A DNA stretch of 64,000 nt from Trebonia kvetii (GTDB taxonomy: Bacteria; Actinomycetota; Actinomycetes; Streptosporangiales; Streptosporangiaceae). The notes beneath the pieces were generated by a model. It did not search any database, was not told the DNA's origin, and worked only from the letters and a program-made list of their open reading frames with translations. Within the stretch, counting starts at the first letter, position 1; each line of letters opens with the position of its first letter. Location: assembly GCF_007827045.1 (NCBI RefSeq), contig NZ_RPFW01000002.1:1240001-1304000 (forward strand). The letters run 5' to 3'. Shown one piece after another: positions 38,040 to 50,717 of this stretch. Position numbers and translations under genes: made by a program.

Positions 38040-39779
38040 CTAGCGGTGCTCGGGGTCGATGCCGTCGTAGGCCGGGACGACGAAGTGCCTGTGGCCCTTG
38101 GCACCGCTGATGATGACCTTCCGCAGCGAGATGTCGTTGCGGTAGGTGGTCTCCTTGAGCACGTGCTCCGGGTTCGCGGTGATCGCCACGTAGTAGGTGC
38201 CGTTCTTCAGGTTGGTGATGTCGAATGCCTGGCCCGCCAGGAACTGCTCGTACGTGTCGCCCCAGCCGACCGGCATCATCTCGCGGACCCACAGCGCGGT
38301 CGTCGAGCCGCACTGGCCGCCGAATCCGATGAAGGTCGGGTTCCAGACCGCGTTGTGCAGCAGCAGGTTGACCGCGTCGGTGGGCGCGATGCAGAAACCG
38401 ACCTTCTGGCTTCGCACCACGACCTTCTTGTTCGCCGACAGGAGGCTGTACTTGGCGAACTGCTCGAAGTGCCAGTGGTTGTGCCCCTTGGCCTTGTCGA
38501 AGCCCATGGTTCCCGCGGGGGCCCGGCCGACCACGTTCCCGTTCTTGTAGAAGTACTGGTAGGCCTTCATCACCGGGCTGGCGTTGGAGCGGAACGCCTC
38601 GACGTCGAGCGGGCTGTTGCCGCCAACCGCGACGGTCGCGGCGAAGTCCAGGTAGTCATGGCCGACGACCTTCTTCGATCCAGTGTGGGCGATGTTCATC
38701 CCCCAGGCGGGCAGCGGCACCAGGTCAGGCAGCACGTCGGCGGGCGGGTTCTTCATCGTCCGCACGGCGGGCAGTGCCGGCAGCGGCCCCGCCGGGCGCG
38801 CCGCGGTCCGCGCCCGCGTGGGCAGCCGGTAGAACGTGCTGGCGGGTACTCCGGCCGGTGACGCCGACAGTGACGCGGAAACCGTCACGGTTGGCGTGGG
38901 CAGCGCACTCGGCGAGCTGGACGCCGTCGCCGTCGCGGAGACGGTCGTCGTCGGGGTCGGCGACGGCGGGGGTGGGGGCGGCGGGAAGCCTGGCGGCAGC
39001 GACACGGTCACGTTGACCGTCGCGCTGGCGTTGGCCGGCGTGACGCCGAACCAGTTGGTGTAGCGCGGGGTGATCGACTCGGTCACCTGGTAGGTGCGGT
39101 TCGGGACGAGCGAGATCGGGCGGCCGAAGAAGCTCTCCGACGGGTCGACGGCCCACCCCTTGGCGATGCCCCAGACCTCGCCGAGCGGGAACGGGTCGAA
39201 CGGGGCGCACCCCTGCAGCGGGTACGGCGAGCTGGCCGGGCTGTCCGGGATCGCTCGCTCGGGGTCGTAGCTGTTCGGGCAGAAGGTGAGGCTGTGGGAG
39301 GTAACGATATGGCCGGCGTAGCGCACGGTGAGCCGGATCATGCCCTCGACGCCGTTCCAGTGGTCGAGCATCGAGGCGGGCAGCGCCCTGGTCACCCGGG
39401 TACCGCCCGGCGTATTGATGACCTGGGTCAAGGTGACAGGCGACCGGTAGTTCGCCCGGCCGACGTTCAGCTGGAACGACGACCCGAGGGATGCGAGCCA
39501 GATCCCTGGGTCCATGAAGACCTGGACCGTCTTGCTGTTCGGCCGGTTCGGGTACCCGTAAACCGTGATGTCATGCTGGGCCGGGATCATCGTCAGCCGG
39601 GGCCCCTGATAGTGGGCGGGCGACTGCGGCTGCGCGGCCGCCGACGCCTTGGCGGGCGTGCCCGCGGTGGCCACAGCGATGCCGACCGTCCCCGCCGCCA
39701 GAGCCGCGGCGGCGGTAATCGCCGCTACCCGTGTTCGCGACAGCGGTCTGCCGCCCTCCCTTGCCAAGCCTCGCAACAT
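38040..39779 (-). CDS. Secreted lysyl-oxidase-like protein
   Basis: About 579 residues from the ATG at 39779, with GAAGGGAA 7 nt upstream. A signal peptide (ITAAAALAAGTVGIAVATAG...KASAA) is followed by a beta-rich region (40-280) containing several Cys and an Ig-like part. A Pro/Ser/Thr linker (PPPPPPPSPTPTTT) comes next, then a C-terminal domain with the lysyl-oxidase-type copper motif GHNHWHFEQFAKYSL (about 420), paired Cys (GFCIAP, GQCGSTTALWV) and ITANPEHVLKETTYRNDISL. Eukaryotic relatives oxidise lysine side chains; bacterial members are extracellular and mostly uncharacterised. Substrate may be a cell-wall or matrix protein. Confidence 0.8.
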   Translation of the reverse strand: MLRGLAREGGRPLSRTRVAAITAAAALAAGTVGIAVATAGTPAKASAAAQPQSPAHYQGPRLTMIPAQHDITVYGYPNRPNSKTVQVFMDPGIWLASLGSSFQLNVGRANYRSPVTLTQVINTPGGTRVTRALPASMLDHWNGVEGMIRLTVRYAGHIVTSHSLTFCPNSYDPERAIPDSPASSPYPLQGCAPFDPFPLGEVWGIAKGWAVDPSESFFGRPISLVPNRTYQVTESITPRYTNWFGVTPANASATVNVTVSLPPGFPPPPPPPSPTPTTTVSATATASSSPSALPTPTVTVSASLSASPAGVPASTFYRLPTRARTAARPAGPLPALPAVRTMKNPPADVLPDLVPLPAWGMNIAHTGSKKVVGHDYLDFAATVAVGGNSPLDVEAFRSNASPVMKAYQYFYKNGNVVGRAPAGTMGFDKAKGHNHWHFEQFAKYSLLSANKKVVVRSQKVGFCIAPTDAVNLLLHNAVWNPTFIGFGGQCGSTTALWVREMMPVGWGDTYEQFLAGQAFDITNLKNGTYYVAITANPEHVLKETTYRNDISLRKVIISGAKGHRHFVVPAYDGIDPEHR

Positions 39780-40013
39780 CTTCAATTCCCTTCGGTCCCG
39801 AACGCCTCAGGCCGCGGCTGCGTTACCCGATACTTCGACGGCGCCGCAGGGTCAAACGTTGCTCGCCGGGAGGGGTGTTATAAAACGGAAACGCTTATTC
39901 ACATCCGGTAAAGACGACCCTCGTGCACGCAACGGGGAGCCGGCGGGCGGCGGGTACTGGATGTGGCGTAATCTACGGTGCGGGTTGATACCGAGGACGG
40001 AGACCGGAGCGGG

Positions 40014-40394
40014 ATGTACAAGCCGAGCCAGGAGGCACTGGACCTGCACGCGGCCGACGTGGCCGAGGCGGCAGAGCGCGGAAAGCTGCTCGACGAGGCG
40101 CGCGCCGCGGACGCGGCATTGCGCGAGGCCGAGGCCTCGCGTGCCCCGGTGACAGAGGTGCACCGTCTGGCCAAGGACCTCGACGCGGCGCTGACCGCCG
40201 CCATGCGGGCGGCGTACGCCGCGCAGCGCGCCGAGATCGGTCCGCGCGGGTACGAGGACCGGATCTTCCACCGCAAGGCGAAGGCGCGCCCGGCGGTCCA
40301 CACGCTGACCGCCGAGGCCGAGCGGCTGCTCACTCTCCGTGAGAATCACCGGCTCAACCGCATCCCCGAGGTTCCGCCCGTTCCCGCTGTCTGA
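40014..40394 (+). CDS. Small helical protein, function unknown
   Basis: 126 residues from the ATG at 40014 (MYKPSQEALDLHAADVAEAAERGKLLDEARAADAALREAEA), with CGGAGCGGG immediately upstream; an in-frame GTG at 39978 is the alternative. Nearly all Ala/Glu/Arg/Leu, with predicted helices and short coiled coil. No signal peptide, helix of membrane type or recognisable motif. I do not recognise a family. Confidence 0.6.
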   Translation: MYKPSQEALDLHAADVAEAAERGKLLDEARAADAALREAEASRAPVTEVHRLAKDLDAALTAAMRAAYAAQRAEIGPRGYEDRIFHRKAKARPAVHTLTAEAERLLTLRENHRLNRIPEVPPVPAV

Positions 40395-40802
40395 CAATAC
40401 GCTGACCGTTGTCTGAGAATCCTCGGTAACGATCCGGATACACTTATCCCGGACTTTCCGGCCGCAACAAGTCGCTTTCCTGGGCGTTTATCATCCCCTC
40501 ACGGGTAGCGACCAGGCGAAGTCAGCCGGAAACGTTAGGTATGATCCAGGACAGTCCCGACGCTTGTCGGTCCGCTGGCGGGAGGTCTGAACCACCCCGC
40601 GTGCGTGGCCGTATCAACAATTGGGAAATCTATGCTTAACGCGCCGGCAAGTCGCTTGCACTTACCGACACGGCGGGGCAAAGTTAAGTGAAGTGGTCTA
40701 GGCCATTTGGTGGGGTTTGAGGTTCGCGCTCATTGCGGAGCGTGACCGAAGGGCCAGATGGCGTAAGGCCGTGGATGCTCATGAAAGCCAGGAGGCACTG
40801 AC
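40395..40802. other. 408-bp intergenic region without a gene
   Basis: Lower G+C than its neighbours. The end carries the Shine-Dalgarno of the DUF5999 gene (GGAGGCACTGACATG). A TAGGTATGAT stretch near 40534 could be a -10 region. I see no ORF with credible coding character and no strong hairpin. Confidence 0.4.
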
Positions 40803-41003
40803 ATGTGCCCGCACTTTCCGCCTTGTCCGGATGCTTCGGCACCGGATCGCGAGGCGGCACACACGATCGCGAGTCACCCGGAGCAGGGCTGGTCGCTGCT
40901 CTGCAACGGAGTCGTGATCTTCGAAGACACTGGTGAGTTGCTGCCGAACGGGCGGACCATCGCCCCGCACAGACCCACCGACCATCAGGCCCCGGCCGCA
41001 TAA
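40803..41003 (+). CDS. DUF5999-family mini-protein
   Basis: 66 residues, ATG at 40803 with a good GGAGG. The sequence MCPHFPPCPDASAPDREAAHT...GWSLLCNGVVIFEDTGELLPNGR has the conserved CPH-PPCP start, EQGWSLLCNG core and DTGELLP end of a short protein common in Streptomyces and relatives. The Cys/His pattern near the N-terminus (CPHFPPC) suggests metal binding. Function unknown. Confidence 0.85.
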   Translation: MCPHFPPCPDASAPDREAAHTIASHPEQGWSLLCNGVVIFEDTGELLPNGRTIAPHRPTDHQAPAA

Positions 41004-41065
41004 GCCAGCCGAGAGCGGAAAAACAGGACTAGCACTACGAGCCGGGCCGCGGATCCGGCAGCACT

Positions 41066-41842
41066 TCATCCGGAGCGGCTCGGGGGCACCAAGGGTTTCT
41101 GCCCCATCGTCAGCGCACCCAGCCAGGCGGTGACCGTATCTCCAACCACCGCCGGGCGCCTGGACAGGGCGTGCGTTTCCCCGGGAATGACTACGACCTC
41201 TGTCGTCTCATCCGGTTCGGGGACGCCGAACGGGTCGCGCTCCCCGTTGATGACAAGCACGCTGGTTCCGGCTGCGCGCAGTTCGGCGTCCCGTGACTTG
41301 TCTGGCTGACCCGGCGGGTGCAGCGGGAAGGCGAGTGCGATCACGCCTGCCGCTCCCACCGCACGCGCGGTGCGGCAGACCACCCGCGCCCCGTTCGACC
41401 GGCCGCATTGAACCAGCGGCAGCGGGCGGGACCGTGTGGCAGTCTCCCGCAGCAGCGCGGCGATTATCTCCGACCACGCGGCGTCCTGCCGCGGCGCCGA
41501 GCCGGGTGCGCGGGCTCCCCTGACCCGGTAGGGCTGAGTGATCAGGGCGGTGGCGGCCCCAAGCGCTCTGGCGGCGTCCCGGACCGCCAGGACGTCGGCG
41601 GTGTCGGGCGTTCCCCCCGCGCCGTGGGTAAGCACGGTGAGGAAGACGGGCCGTCGCGGCCGCTCAAGGACCACGCGGCCCGGGCCGGCCGCGGTGATGA
41701 TCTCCTCCACCTGCCGCACGGTACCGGTACCGGGCCCGGCGGCCCTGCCCGGGGCCGGTCCCGGCCACGCGGCACATAGTGCCAGGTCAAGGGAATTCTG
41801 TCGGCGCATTGCCGGTCCCCGACGGCGTCCTGCATTTTGCAT
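41066..41842 (-). CDS. Alpha/beta hydrolase (dienelactone-hydrolase-like, TEX30/KANL3 group)
   Basis: Up to 258 residues from the ATG at 41842; an ATG at 41809 or a later start is possible because the first 50 residues are poorly structured. The core reads VFLTVLTHGAGGTPDTADV (oxyanion HGAGG), a nucleophile elbow LVQCGRSNGARVVCRTA where GRSNG gives the Ser, LAFPLHPPG, then VLVINGERDPFGVPE (Asp) and GETHALSRRP (His). A full catalytic triad is therefore present. Substrate unknown. Divergent to pobA with a short shared region. Confidence 0.72.
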   Translation of the reverse strand: MQNAGRRRGPAMRRQNSLDLALCAAWPGPAPGRAAGPGTGTVRQVEEIITAAGPGRVVLERPRRPVFLTVLTHGAGGTPDTADVLAVRDAARALGAATALITQPYRVRGARAPGSAPRQDAAWSEIIAALLRETATRSRPLPLVQCGRSNGARVVCRTARAVGAAGVIALAFPLHPPGQPDKSRDAELRAAGTSVLVINGERDPFGVPEPDETTEVVVIPGETHALSRRPAVVGDTVTAWLGALTMGQKPLVPPSRSG

Positions 41843-41847
41843 TGCAA
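41837..41847. promoter_or_regulatory. TTGCA-T-TGCAA palindrome at the hydrolase/pobA divergence
   Basis: A perfect 11-bp palindrome in an AT-rich stretch between divergent starts. It overlaps the proposed ATG of the hydrolase, so either that start is too early or the site covers the start. Possible operator for pobA control; the regulator is not in this window. Confidence 0.4.
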
Positions 41848-41953
41848 GATGATTTACACACAGTTATCTAGCAATTACTTTCCGTATGGTTACGATATAG
41901 AGCGGGATGACTACATTTCGTTAGGTGGTCTAAGCGGAAAGGAAGGTGCGCCG

Positions 41954-43198
41954 ATGACCGTGCACGAGCGCACTCAGGTCGGAATCGTTGGCGCCGGCCC
42001 GGCGGGACTGCTGCTTTCGCACCTGCTCAGCCTGGGCGGAGTCGACTCGGTATGCGTCGAGACCCGCAGCCGGGCCTACTGCGAGTCGCGGCAGCGCGCC
42101 GGGATGCTGGAATCCACCACCGTGGAACTGCTGCGCGCGGTAGGGCTCGGGGACCGGCTGGACGCGGAGGGTCTGGAGCACGATGGCATCTACCTGCAGT
42201 TCGACGGCGAACGGCACCACATGAACTTCCGCGAGCTGACCGGCGGGCGGTGGATCACGATCTACGCGCAGACGGAGATTGTGAAGGACATCATCGCCGC
42301 GCGCACGGCGGCCGGCGCGGCGCCCCAGTTCGAGGTCAGCAACACGGCGGTGAGCGCGCTCGACACCGCGCGGCCAGTGCTCTCCTACACCGATGCGCGC
42401 GGGATGAGGCACGTGGTCACCTGCGACGTCATCGCCGGCTGCGACGGGTTCCACGGCATCACCCGCCGCTCGATCCCGGGAGGCGGGCTCACCATGCTGG
42501 CCGAGCGCTCGTACCCGTACGCCTGGCTCGGCATCCTCGCCGCCGCACCGCCGTCCACCGACGAGGTCATCTACTGCAGGCACGACAACGGCTTCGCGCT
42601 GCACAGCATGCGCACTCCGGAGATCGGGCGGCTCTACCTGCAGGTGCCGGCCGACGAGGACATCTCCCGGTGGCCTGACGAGCGGATCTGGCCGGAGCTC
42701 GCCACCCGGTTCGCGCTGCCCGGCTGGTCGTTGACCAGCGGCCCGGTGCTGCAGAAGTCCATTACGCCGATGCGCTCCTTCGTCGCGGCGCCGATGCGCT
42801 TCGGCAACCTGTTCCTGGCCGGCGACGCCGCGCACATCGTGCCGCCCACCGGCGCGAAGGGCCTCAACCTCGCCGTCGCCGACGTCACGGCGCTGGCCAC
42901 CGCGCTGATCAGGCTCATCCGCGACGGCGACGCCGAGCTTACGGCGGCGTACTCCGACCACTGCCTGGAGCGGGTCTGGCGGTCCACCCACCTGTCCTGG
43001 TGGATGACGTCGATGCTGCACATCGCCCCGGACCAGGACCAGTTCGAGTCTGAGCTCCAGCTCGCCCAGCTGCGCCATCTCGTCAGCTCGCGAACCGCTG
43101 CCGCCTCCCTCGCCGAGACCTACACGGGCTACCGCCCGCTGCGCTTCGACCCGTCCACCCGCCTGGACGCCGCCCGCCTCTGGCCATCTGTCGCATAG
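41954..43198 (+). CDS. pobA: 4-hydroxybenzoate 3-monooxygenase
   Basis: 414 residues from the ATG at 41954, preceded by GGAAAGGAAGG. The longer frame from 41837 would begin in the promoter. FAD-binding GIVGAGPAGLLLSHLL, the conserved SRQRAGMLESTTVELL with CETR-type motif upstream, HHMNFRELTGGRWITIYAQTEIVKDI, CDVIAGCDGFHGITR (DG motif) and GDAAHIVPPTGAKGLNLAVADV together match PobA closely. The protein hydroxylates 4-hydroxybenzoate to protocatechuate with NAD(P)H and O2. Length is slightly over the usual 390-400. No other protocatechuate genes are beside it. Confidence 0.92.
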   Translation: MTVHERTQVGIVGAGPAGLLLSHLLSLGGVDSVCVETRSRAYCESRQRAGMLESTTVELLRAVGLGDRLDAEGLEHDGIYLQFDGERHHMNFRELTGGRWITIYAQTEIVKDIIAARTAAGAAPQFEVSNTAVSALDTARPVLSYTDARGMRHVVTCDVIAGCDGFHGITRRSIPGGGLTMLAERSYPYAWLGILAAAPPSTDEVIYCRHDNGFALHSMRTPEIGRLYLQVPADEDISRWPDERIWPELATRFALPGWSLTSGPVLQKSITPMRSFVAAPMRFGNLFLAGDAAHIVPPTGAKGLNLAVADVTALATALIRLIRDGDAELTAAYSDHCLERVWRSTHLSWWMTSMLHIAPDQDQFESELQLAQLRHLVSSRTAAASLAETYTGYRPLRFDPSTRLDAARLWPSVA

Positions 43199-43206
43199 GC
43201 GTAGGA

Positions 43207-43235
43207 GCGGGGCGGCGAGTGAACCGCCGCCCCGC
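43207..43235 (+). terminator. Terminator hairpin after pobA
   Basis: A perfect 11-bp stem (43207-43217 with 43225-43235) around AGTGAAC, 9 bp past the pobA stop, followed by TTCTACG. The rest of 43236-43497 shows no gene. Confidence 0.7.
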
Positions 43236-43497
43236 TTCTACGCGGAAACGGTGGAGGGCGGGAAGACGCCAACTTTTTGCGTTTCCTCTGAGTATTCGAT
43301 GAAATCGGCTCCGCGACCAAATCAGGAAAGCTAAGCGTTCGGAATTGGGTGCATCGGAACCTGCACGCTAACGATTCGCGCAGCAGCGGTATCTGAACTA
43401 CCTCCTTTATGGACTTTGCTGTTTCTGCCTGGTTAAGTCGCAGCAACGACTGGCTGGCATTCGGCTGGCCTAGAGGAAATCGCTGGTTCACCGTCGA

Positions 43498-44358
43498 ATG
43501 GATAGCGGTCGTATGGGGTTTAGCAATCGGCAGACGCTCGTGAAGGTTCCCGAGCTGCTGCTCCTCTTCTGGATCGCGAAAGTGGCCACCACCTGCTTTG
43601 GCGAGGCATTCTCTGACTTCGTATTCTTCAATGACGCGAGCTGGATTACCCGTGACCGGGCGATCGCGGCGGGCGCCGTCCTGATTCTCGTCGCCTACGG
43701 GATTCAGATCGCGCAGAAGAAGTACATCCCACTGGTGTACTGGTTCGCGGTCACCGCGGTCGCCATCTTCGGCACCATGTCCTCGGACTTCCTCATCAAG
43801 AACCTGGGCTGGACCCTGTGGCAGGACACCCTGGTCTGGCTGGTCGCGCAGGCCGTGATCTTCTTCACCTGGTGGAAGACCGAGGGAACGCTCAGCGTTC
43901 ACAGCATCACCACGACCCGCCGTGAGGTCTTTTACTGGCTGACCGTCTACGTCACGTTCGCCCTCGGCACCGCGGCTGGCGACTATGAGAACGGCACGCT
44001 GGCCATCAGCACCTGGTGGTGCACCGTCACGTTCCTTGGCCTTCTTCTCATCCCGCTTGGGGCCTGGCTGTACGCCAGGACCTATGTACGGCCCAGCAAT
44101 GAGCAGGCGTACCAGGTCATCGCCGTCGCCGCGTTCTGGGTGGCGTATACGTTCACCCGGCCATTGGGTGCCTCATTCGGCGACTATCTCGCCGTGCCGG
44201 CCCCGTTCGGCGACGGCCTGCAACTCGGCACCGGCCCTATCAGCCTCTGGTCGGGCCTCGTCCTGGTCGCAATCCTCACCGTGGTGGCCGTTCTTTACTA
44301 CCGCCAGCAGCCAAAGACTCAGTCCGCCCCGGAAGCGGTCACCGTAAAGGCAGATTAA
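43498..44358 (+). CDS. DUF347-repeat integral membrane protein (COG4705-like)
   Basis: 286 residues from the ATG at 43498. Four repeats of about 55-60 residues each begin with a hydrophobic helix followed by a (T/S)-x-GE/GD-(A/Y) signature: LLLFWIAKVATTCFGEAFSDF, VTAVAIFGTMSSDFL, YVTFALGTAAGDYEN and FTRPLGASFGDYLAVP. This matches the DUF347 repeat family of membrane-anchored proteins, found widely and of unknown function. About eight helices with a charged C-terminus. A monocistronic gene between terminators. Confidence 0.8.
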   Translation: MDSGRMGFSNRQTLVKVPELLLLFWIAKVATTCFGEAFSDFVFFNDASWITRDRAIAAGAVLILVAYGIQIAQKKYIPLVYWFAVTAVAIFGTMSSDFLIKNLGWTLWQDTLVWLVAQAVIFFTWWKTEGTLSVHSITTTRREVFYWLTVYVTFALGTAAGDYENGTLAISTWWCTVTFLGLLLIPLGAWLYARTYVRPSNEQAYQVIAVAAFWVAYTFTRPLGASFGDYLAVPAPFGDGLQLGTGPISLWSGLVLVAILTVVAVLYYRQQPKTQSAPEAVTVKAD

Positions 44359-44432
44359 ATGCCGAGCCGTTGGCTCGTATTCGCCTCAGCCCGGCCGCCC
44401 AAATATGCGGGAAAAGATGTTAAAAGGGAGCG

Positions 44433-44460
44433 CGGTGATGGCGGCCCGCCGCCATCACCG
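44433..44460. terminator. Bidirectional terminator between the DUF347 gene and uvrA
   Basis: CGGTGATGGCGG (44433-44444) pairs perfectly with 44449-44460 around CCCG. On the minus strand CGCTCCCTTTTAAC follows, a suitable T-tract for uvrA. The two genes converge here. Confidence 0.8.
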
Positions 44461-44471
44461 GGCTCCCACCG

Positions 44472-47333
<2,862 letters not shown>

Positions 47334-47760
47334 TGCGCGCTCTCTTCTCTTCAGTCAGTCGTTGTGCGTCCCGCGGATCGCTGGGCGGGCCCAGTGCCGA
47401 CACCGAGCCACGGACACCATAACGAGGGGGTCTGACATTCCATCCCGACGGCGGAACCGCTCCCCTGATAGCGCCGCAGGGGCGCCCGTTATGCCCGGTC
47501 CCCCGGCTGCGCGTCCTCGGGCCAGCCGTGCTCCCAGCGTACGACACGACTCCGCCGCCGACGTAGCGGACGGGAAAACGTCTTCGAATGAAGAGTCAGC
47601 CGCACCCGTTCCTTATGTCTCTGTTCATATACCGCCACCCGGGCCGACCCGCGGGCCGGAGAGGCGCGGCGCGCCGAGGCGGAGGCGGAGTCGCGGAGGA
47701 CCGCGGACGTTCCATCACAGAACCTGAGCGTGGCCTGCTTTGGCGACCGGCTCACGGACC
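47334..47760. other. 427-bp intergenic region without a gene, with a repeat fragment
   Basis: It holds the uvrA promoter region. At 47597-47612 minus-strand GGAACGGGTGCGGCTG shares 15 nt with the hairpin at 84-98, a likely family B relative. Small frames across it have no start context or conserved look, and the region is otherwise unremarkable. Confidence 0.4.
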
Positions 47761-48531
47761 TCAGGGAGCGGCCGGCCTCAGATGCTCGTCGAAGAAGGCA
47801 GCAATCCGGGCTCTGGCGTCGCCCGTCGCCTGTTCGTCGAAGCCCATCCCGATCAGCGGTCCGCTGAGCAGGCTCACAATCGTGAACACGCGGGGCAGCG
47901 CCGCGTCCTTGCCCGCCGCACCCGCGAACGTGGCCAGCTTGCCTGGATGGTCATTCATGAAGGAGTGACCGACGCCCGGATAGACCTTCACGTCATTATC
48001 GATGCCGTTGCCGTCCAGGATTCGCTTCAACCGCACGGGCGCGTCCCCCACCGATCGGTCACGATCACCGTAGCTCGCCACCACCGGGCAGGCGTTCCCG
48101 AGCAGGTCCTCGGCGTTTTTGGGCAGCGCACCGTAGTTGACGCTCGAGGCTTCGAACCCGTGACCGGCAGCCAGGACAACGGCGAATCCGCCGCCCATGC
48201 AAAATCCGATCACTCCGATGTGCCCGGTGCAGCCGGGCTGGCCTGCGAGCCAGCACCGGGTCGCCTCGACGTCATCGAAGGCAGGACCCCGGCCCCGGGT
48301 GACGTCCTTGATGGTGGAGACGACACAGCGGAGCTTGCCGCCCCAGGAGTAGAGATCCGGTGCCACCGCGAGGTACCCCGCACCTGCCAGCCATTCCGCC
48401 TGCGCGCGCAGATCCGGCGTCATGCCGACGGCGTCATGAATGACCACGACGCCCGGCCATGGCCCGGGGGCGGCAGGTGTCGCCAGATAGCCGCGCAACC
48501 GCCGCGGGGCCGGGATCTGGACCTCACCCAT
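47761..48531 (-). CDS. Dienelactone-hydrolase-family protein
   Basis: 256 residues from the ATG at 48531. Signatures are [38 protein letters not shown], the nucleophile elbow [18 protein letters not shown] with Cys as in carboxymethylenebutenolidase, an Asp in [14 protein letters not shown], and [13 protein letters not shown] with the catalytic His. A complete Cys-Asp-His triad is present. Could act on dienelactones or other lactones/esters. A short 63-bp gap separates it from the flavodoxin gene on the same strand. Confidence 0.88.
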   Translation of the reverse strand: MGEVQIPAPRRLRGYLATPAAPGPWPGVVVIHDAVGMTPDLRAQAEWLAGAGYLAVAPDLYSWGGKLRCVVSTIKDVTRGRGPAFDDVEATRCWLAGQPGCTGHIGVIGFCMGGGFAVVLAAGHGFEASSVNYGALPKNAEDLLGNACPVVASYGDRDRSVGDAPVRLKRILDGNGIDNDVKVYPGVGHSFMNDHPGKLATFAGAAGKDAALPRVFTIVSLLSGPLIGMGFDEQATGDARARIAAFFDEHLRPAAP

Positions 48532-48594
48532 GCCGGCCCTCCTCGGTGCCGGAACCCGGTGATGACGGCGGCGGGACCGGCGAAACGGGCCATG

Positions 48595-49143
48595 TCACTG
48601 CCCGCACGGCTCGCTGGTCCCTAGCTCGGCGGCGATCCGCGCTGCCCAGGCGTCGATGGCCGACCAGTCACGGAAGTCCCCGGCCGGCAGGGCGGTCCGC
48701 GCGGCGGGCATGTGCCGCACGAGCCGCTCGCCCGCGCCGACGGGCGGCGCGTCCGGGTCGTAGGCGCCGAAGAAGACCTGCTCGCCTCGCGGGTGCAGCA
48801 GCTTCGTAAGCTCGTCGAACTCTTTCGGCCTGGTGGCCTCCAGGACGTTCTTCCCGTCCTTGTCCACCAGGTCGGTGCCGAGCGGGCCGCTGCTGAACAG
48901 CCATACCGGCCGTGTCGCGAGCTCCTCGCGGTGCCGCCGGGCGAACGTCATGGCCGGCTTCAGCCAGTGGAACATGTAGGCCGCACCGCCGAGCACAACG
49001 GCGTCGTAGGGCCCGATGTCCTTAATGTCAGCAACCGGCCGCGCCTCGGCCGGCTGGCCCGCCGCCGTCAGGGCAGCCGCGACCCGGCTGGCGATCCCGG
49101 CAGTGGCGCCGTGCCGTGTGGCGTAGGCAACAAGGACTCTCAC
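48595..49143 (-). CDS. Flavodoxin-domain protein
   Basis: 182 residues from a GTG at 49143 with AAGGGAG upstream. The N-terminus VRVLVAYATRHGATAGIASRVAAAL carries the flavodoxin-type FMN phosphate loop (T-x-H-G-A-T). It continues with YDAVVLGGAAYMFHWLKPAMTFARRH and VWLFSSGPLG, resembling protoporphyrinogen-oxidase/menaquinone-dependent flavodoxins (HemG-like) of actinobacteria. Function: electron transfer or quinone-linked oxidation, undefined here. Confidence 0.82.
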   Translation of the reverse strand: MRVLVAYATRHGATAGIASRVAAALTAAGQPAEARPVADIKDIGPYDAVVLGGAAYMFHWLKPAMTFARRHREELATRPVWLFSSGPLGTDLVDKDGKNVLEATRPKEFDELTKLLHPRGEQVFFGAYDPDAPPVGAGERLVRHMPAARTALPAGDFRDWSAIDAWAARIAAELGTSEPCGQ

Positions 49144-49469
49144 GGCAGCTCCCTTCGTCAAGGGCAGTTTCCGTGACAGGCCGGTACCCTGCCAGGGCCG
49201 AAGGTCACGGATCATCCCGGAGACACGGGTGGGCTGGCCCCCGGTCCCGCACCGCGGCCGGTGAGCACCGCGGCACCGGATGCGATGATCCGGCGGGCAC
49301 TGCCAGTGAGAGTGCTCAGGCTTGTCTCCGCTGAGGATGCTGGGATGCTCAGTGATAGCCGCTAGCGCTTTCCGCCTGGTCACTAGCCAACGAGACGCGG
49401 CCGCGAGGTGCTGGTACCCGCCGTTCCCGGTTACCGGCAGGCCCGCGCGGCCGGTCGGAACGGGGATGC
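49144..49469. other. 326-bp divergent intergenic region
   Basis: Between the flavodoxin gene and arcA, so it holds both promoters. A GGCCGG...CCTGGCAGG-like dyad lies near 49175-49195. The arcA end has a purine-rich AACGGGGATGC. Nothing else of note and no gene. Confidence 0.35.
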
Positions 49470-50687
49470 ATGTTCCACGTCGATTCTGAGGTCGGCCGCC
49501 TGCGGCAGGTGATCCTGCACCGCCCCGACCTGGAGCTCAAGCGCCTGACCCCCGACAATGTCGCCGACTTGCTGTTCGACGACATGCTGTGGGTGAGCCG
49601 TGCCCAGGCCGAGCACGACGCGTTCGCCGCGGTGCTGCGGTCGCGTGGCGTGGAGGTCCACTACTACGGCGACCTGCTGGCGCAGACCCTGGACATCCCC
49701 GACGCCCGCGACTACATCCTGAATCACCTGTTCGACCCGCGACGGCACGGGCCGCTCGCCGCCGCGACCCTGCGGGCGACGATGGACGGGCTCGGCTCGG
49801 CCGAGCTCGCACGGTACCTGGCGGGCGGGATAACCAAGCGGGAGATCGCCGAACTCGGCCCGGTGCCGAAGAGCATCGCATTCCACTCACTGGATCCGGA
49901 CGGTTTCGTGCTCGCGCCGCTGCCTAACCTGCTTTACCAGCGAGATACCTCCTGCTGGATCTACGGCGGGGTGTCCGTCAACGCGATGCGCCGCCCGGCG
50001 CGGATACCGGAAACGATCAACGACGAGGCCATCTACCGCTGGCACCCGATGTTCGCCGGGGCCGGCTTCGACACCTGGTACCACGGGACCGACGCCGCCC
50101 CTGCCACCGTCGAGGGCGGCGACGTGCTGGTGATCGGCAACGGCGCGGTACTGGTCGGGATGAGCGAGCGGACCACGCCGCAGGCGGTCGAGATGCTGGC
50201 GAGCCGGCTGTTCGCCGCCGGGGCGGCCCGCTGCCTGGTCGCCATCGACATGCCGAAGGCCCGCGCCTTCATGCACTTGGACACCCTGCTCACCATGGCC
50301 GACTACGGCGTCTTCACCAAGTACGCGGGAATGGGCATGCTGCCGTCCTACACGGTCGAGCCGGGTGCGACCTCCAGCGAGCTGAAGGTCACCGACCACC
50401 CGCCGCAGGACATGCACCGAGCGATCGCCGCGGCGCTTGACCGGCCGGAGATCACCGTGCTGACCACGGTGCAGGACGTGCACGCGGCGTCGCGCGAGCA
50501 GTGGGATGACGGATGCAACGTGCTCGCGCTCGAGCCCGGAGTGGTGGTGGCCTACGAACGGAACGTCACCACCAACGCCTACCTGCAGGACAACGGCATC
50601 GAGGTGATCACCATCCCGGGCAGCGAGCTCGGCCGCGGGCGGGGCGGTCCGCGTTGCATGAGCTGCCCGATAGAACGCGACGCCTGA
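49470..50687 (+). CDS. arcA: Arginine deiminase
   Basis: 405 residues from the ATG at 49470. The guanidino-modifying-enzyme core is complete: [68 protein letters not shown] and [17 protein letters not shown], plus the catalytic Cys in [14 protein letters not shown] near the C-terminus. It hydrolyses arginine to citrulline and ammonia. The rest of the ADI pathway (arcB, arcC, arcD) is not adjacent. Confidence 0.95.
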   Translation: MFHVDSEVGRLRQVILHRPDLELKRLTPDNVADLLFDDMLWVSRAQAEHDAFAAVLRSRGVEVHYYGDLLAQTLDIPDARDYILNHLFDPRRHGPLAAATLRATMDGLGSAELARYLAGGITKREIAELGPVPKSIAFHSLDPDGFVLAPLPNLLYQRDTSCWIYGGVSVNAMRRPARIPETINDEAIYRWHPMFAGAGFDTWYHGTDAAPATVEGGDVLVIGNGAVLVGMSERTTPQAVEMLASRLFAAGAARCLVAIDMPKARAFMHLDTLLTMADYGVFTKYAGMGMLPSYTVEPGATSSELKVTDHPPQDMHRAIAAALDRPEITVLTTVQDVHAASREQWDDGCNVLALEPGVVVAYERNVTTNAYLQDNGIEVITIPGSELGRGRGGPRCMSCPIERDA

Positions 50688-50717
50688 CCGCCGCCGGTCC
50701 TGGCCGCGCCGCACTTG

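Noticed and set aside
41837..41953. N-terminal extension of PobA
   Set aside because: AT-rich promoter-like sequence; the strong Shine-Dalgarno and FAD motif fit the ATG at 41954.
47489..47755. Small minus-strand frame in the uvrA upstream gap
   Set aside because: No start context, Arg-rich shadow composition and no recognisable pattern.
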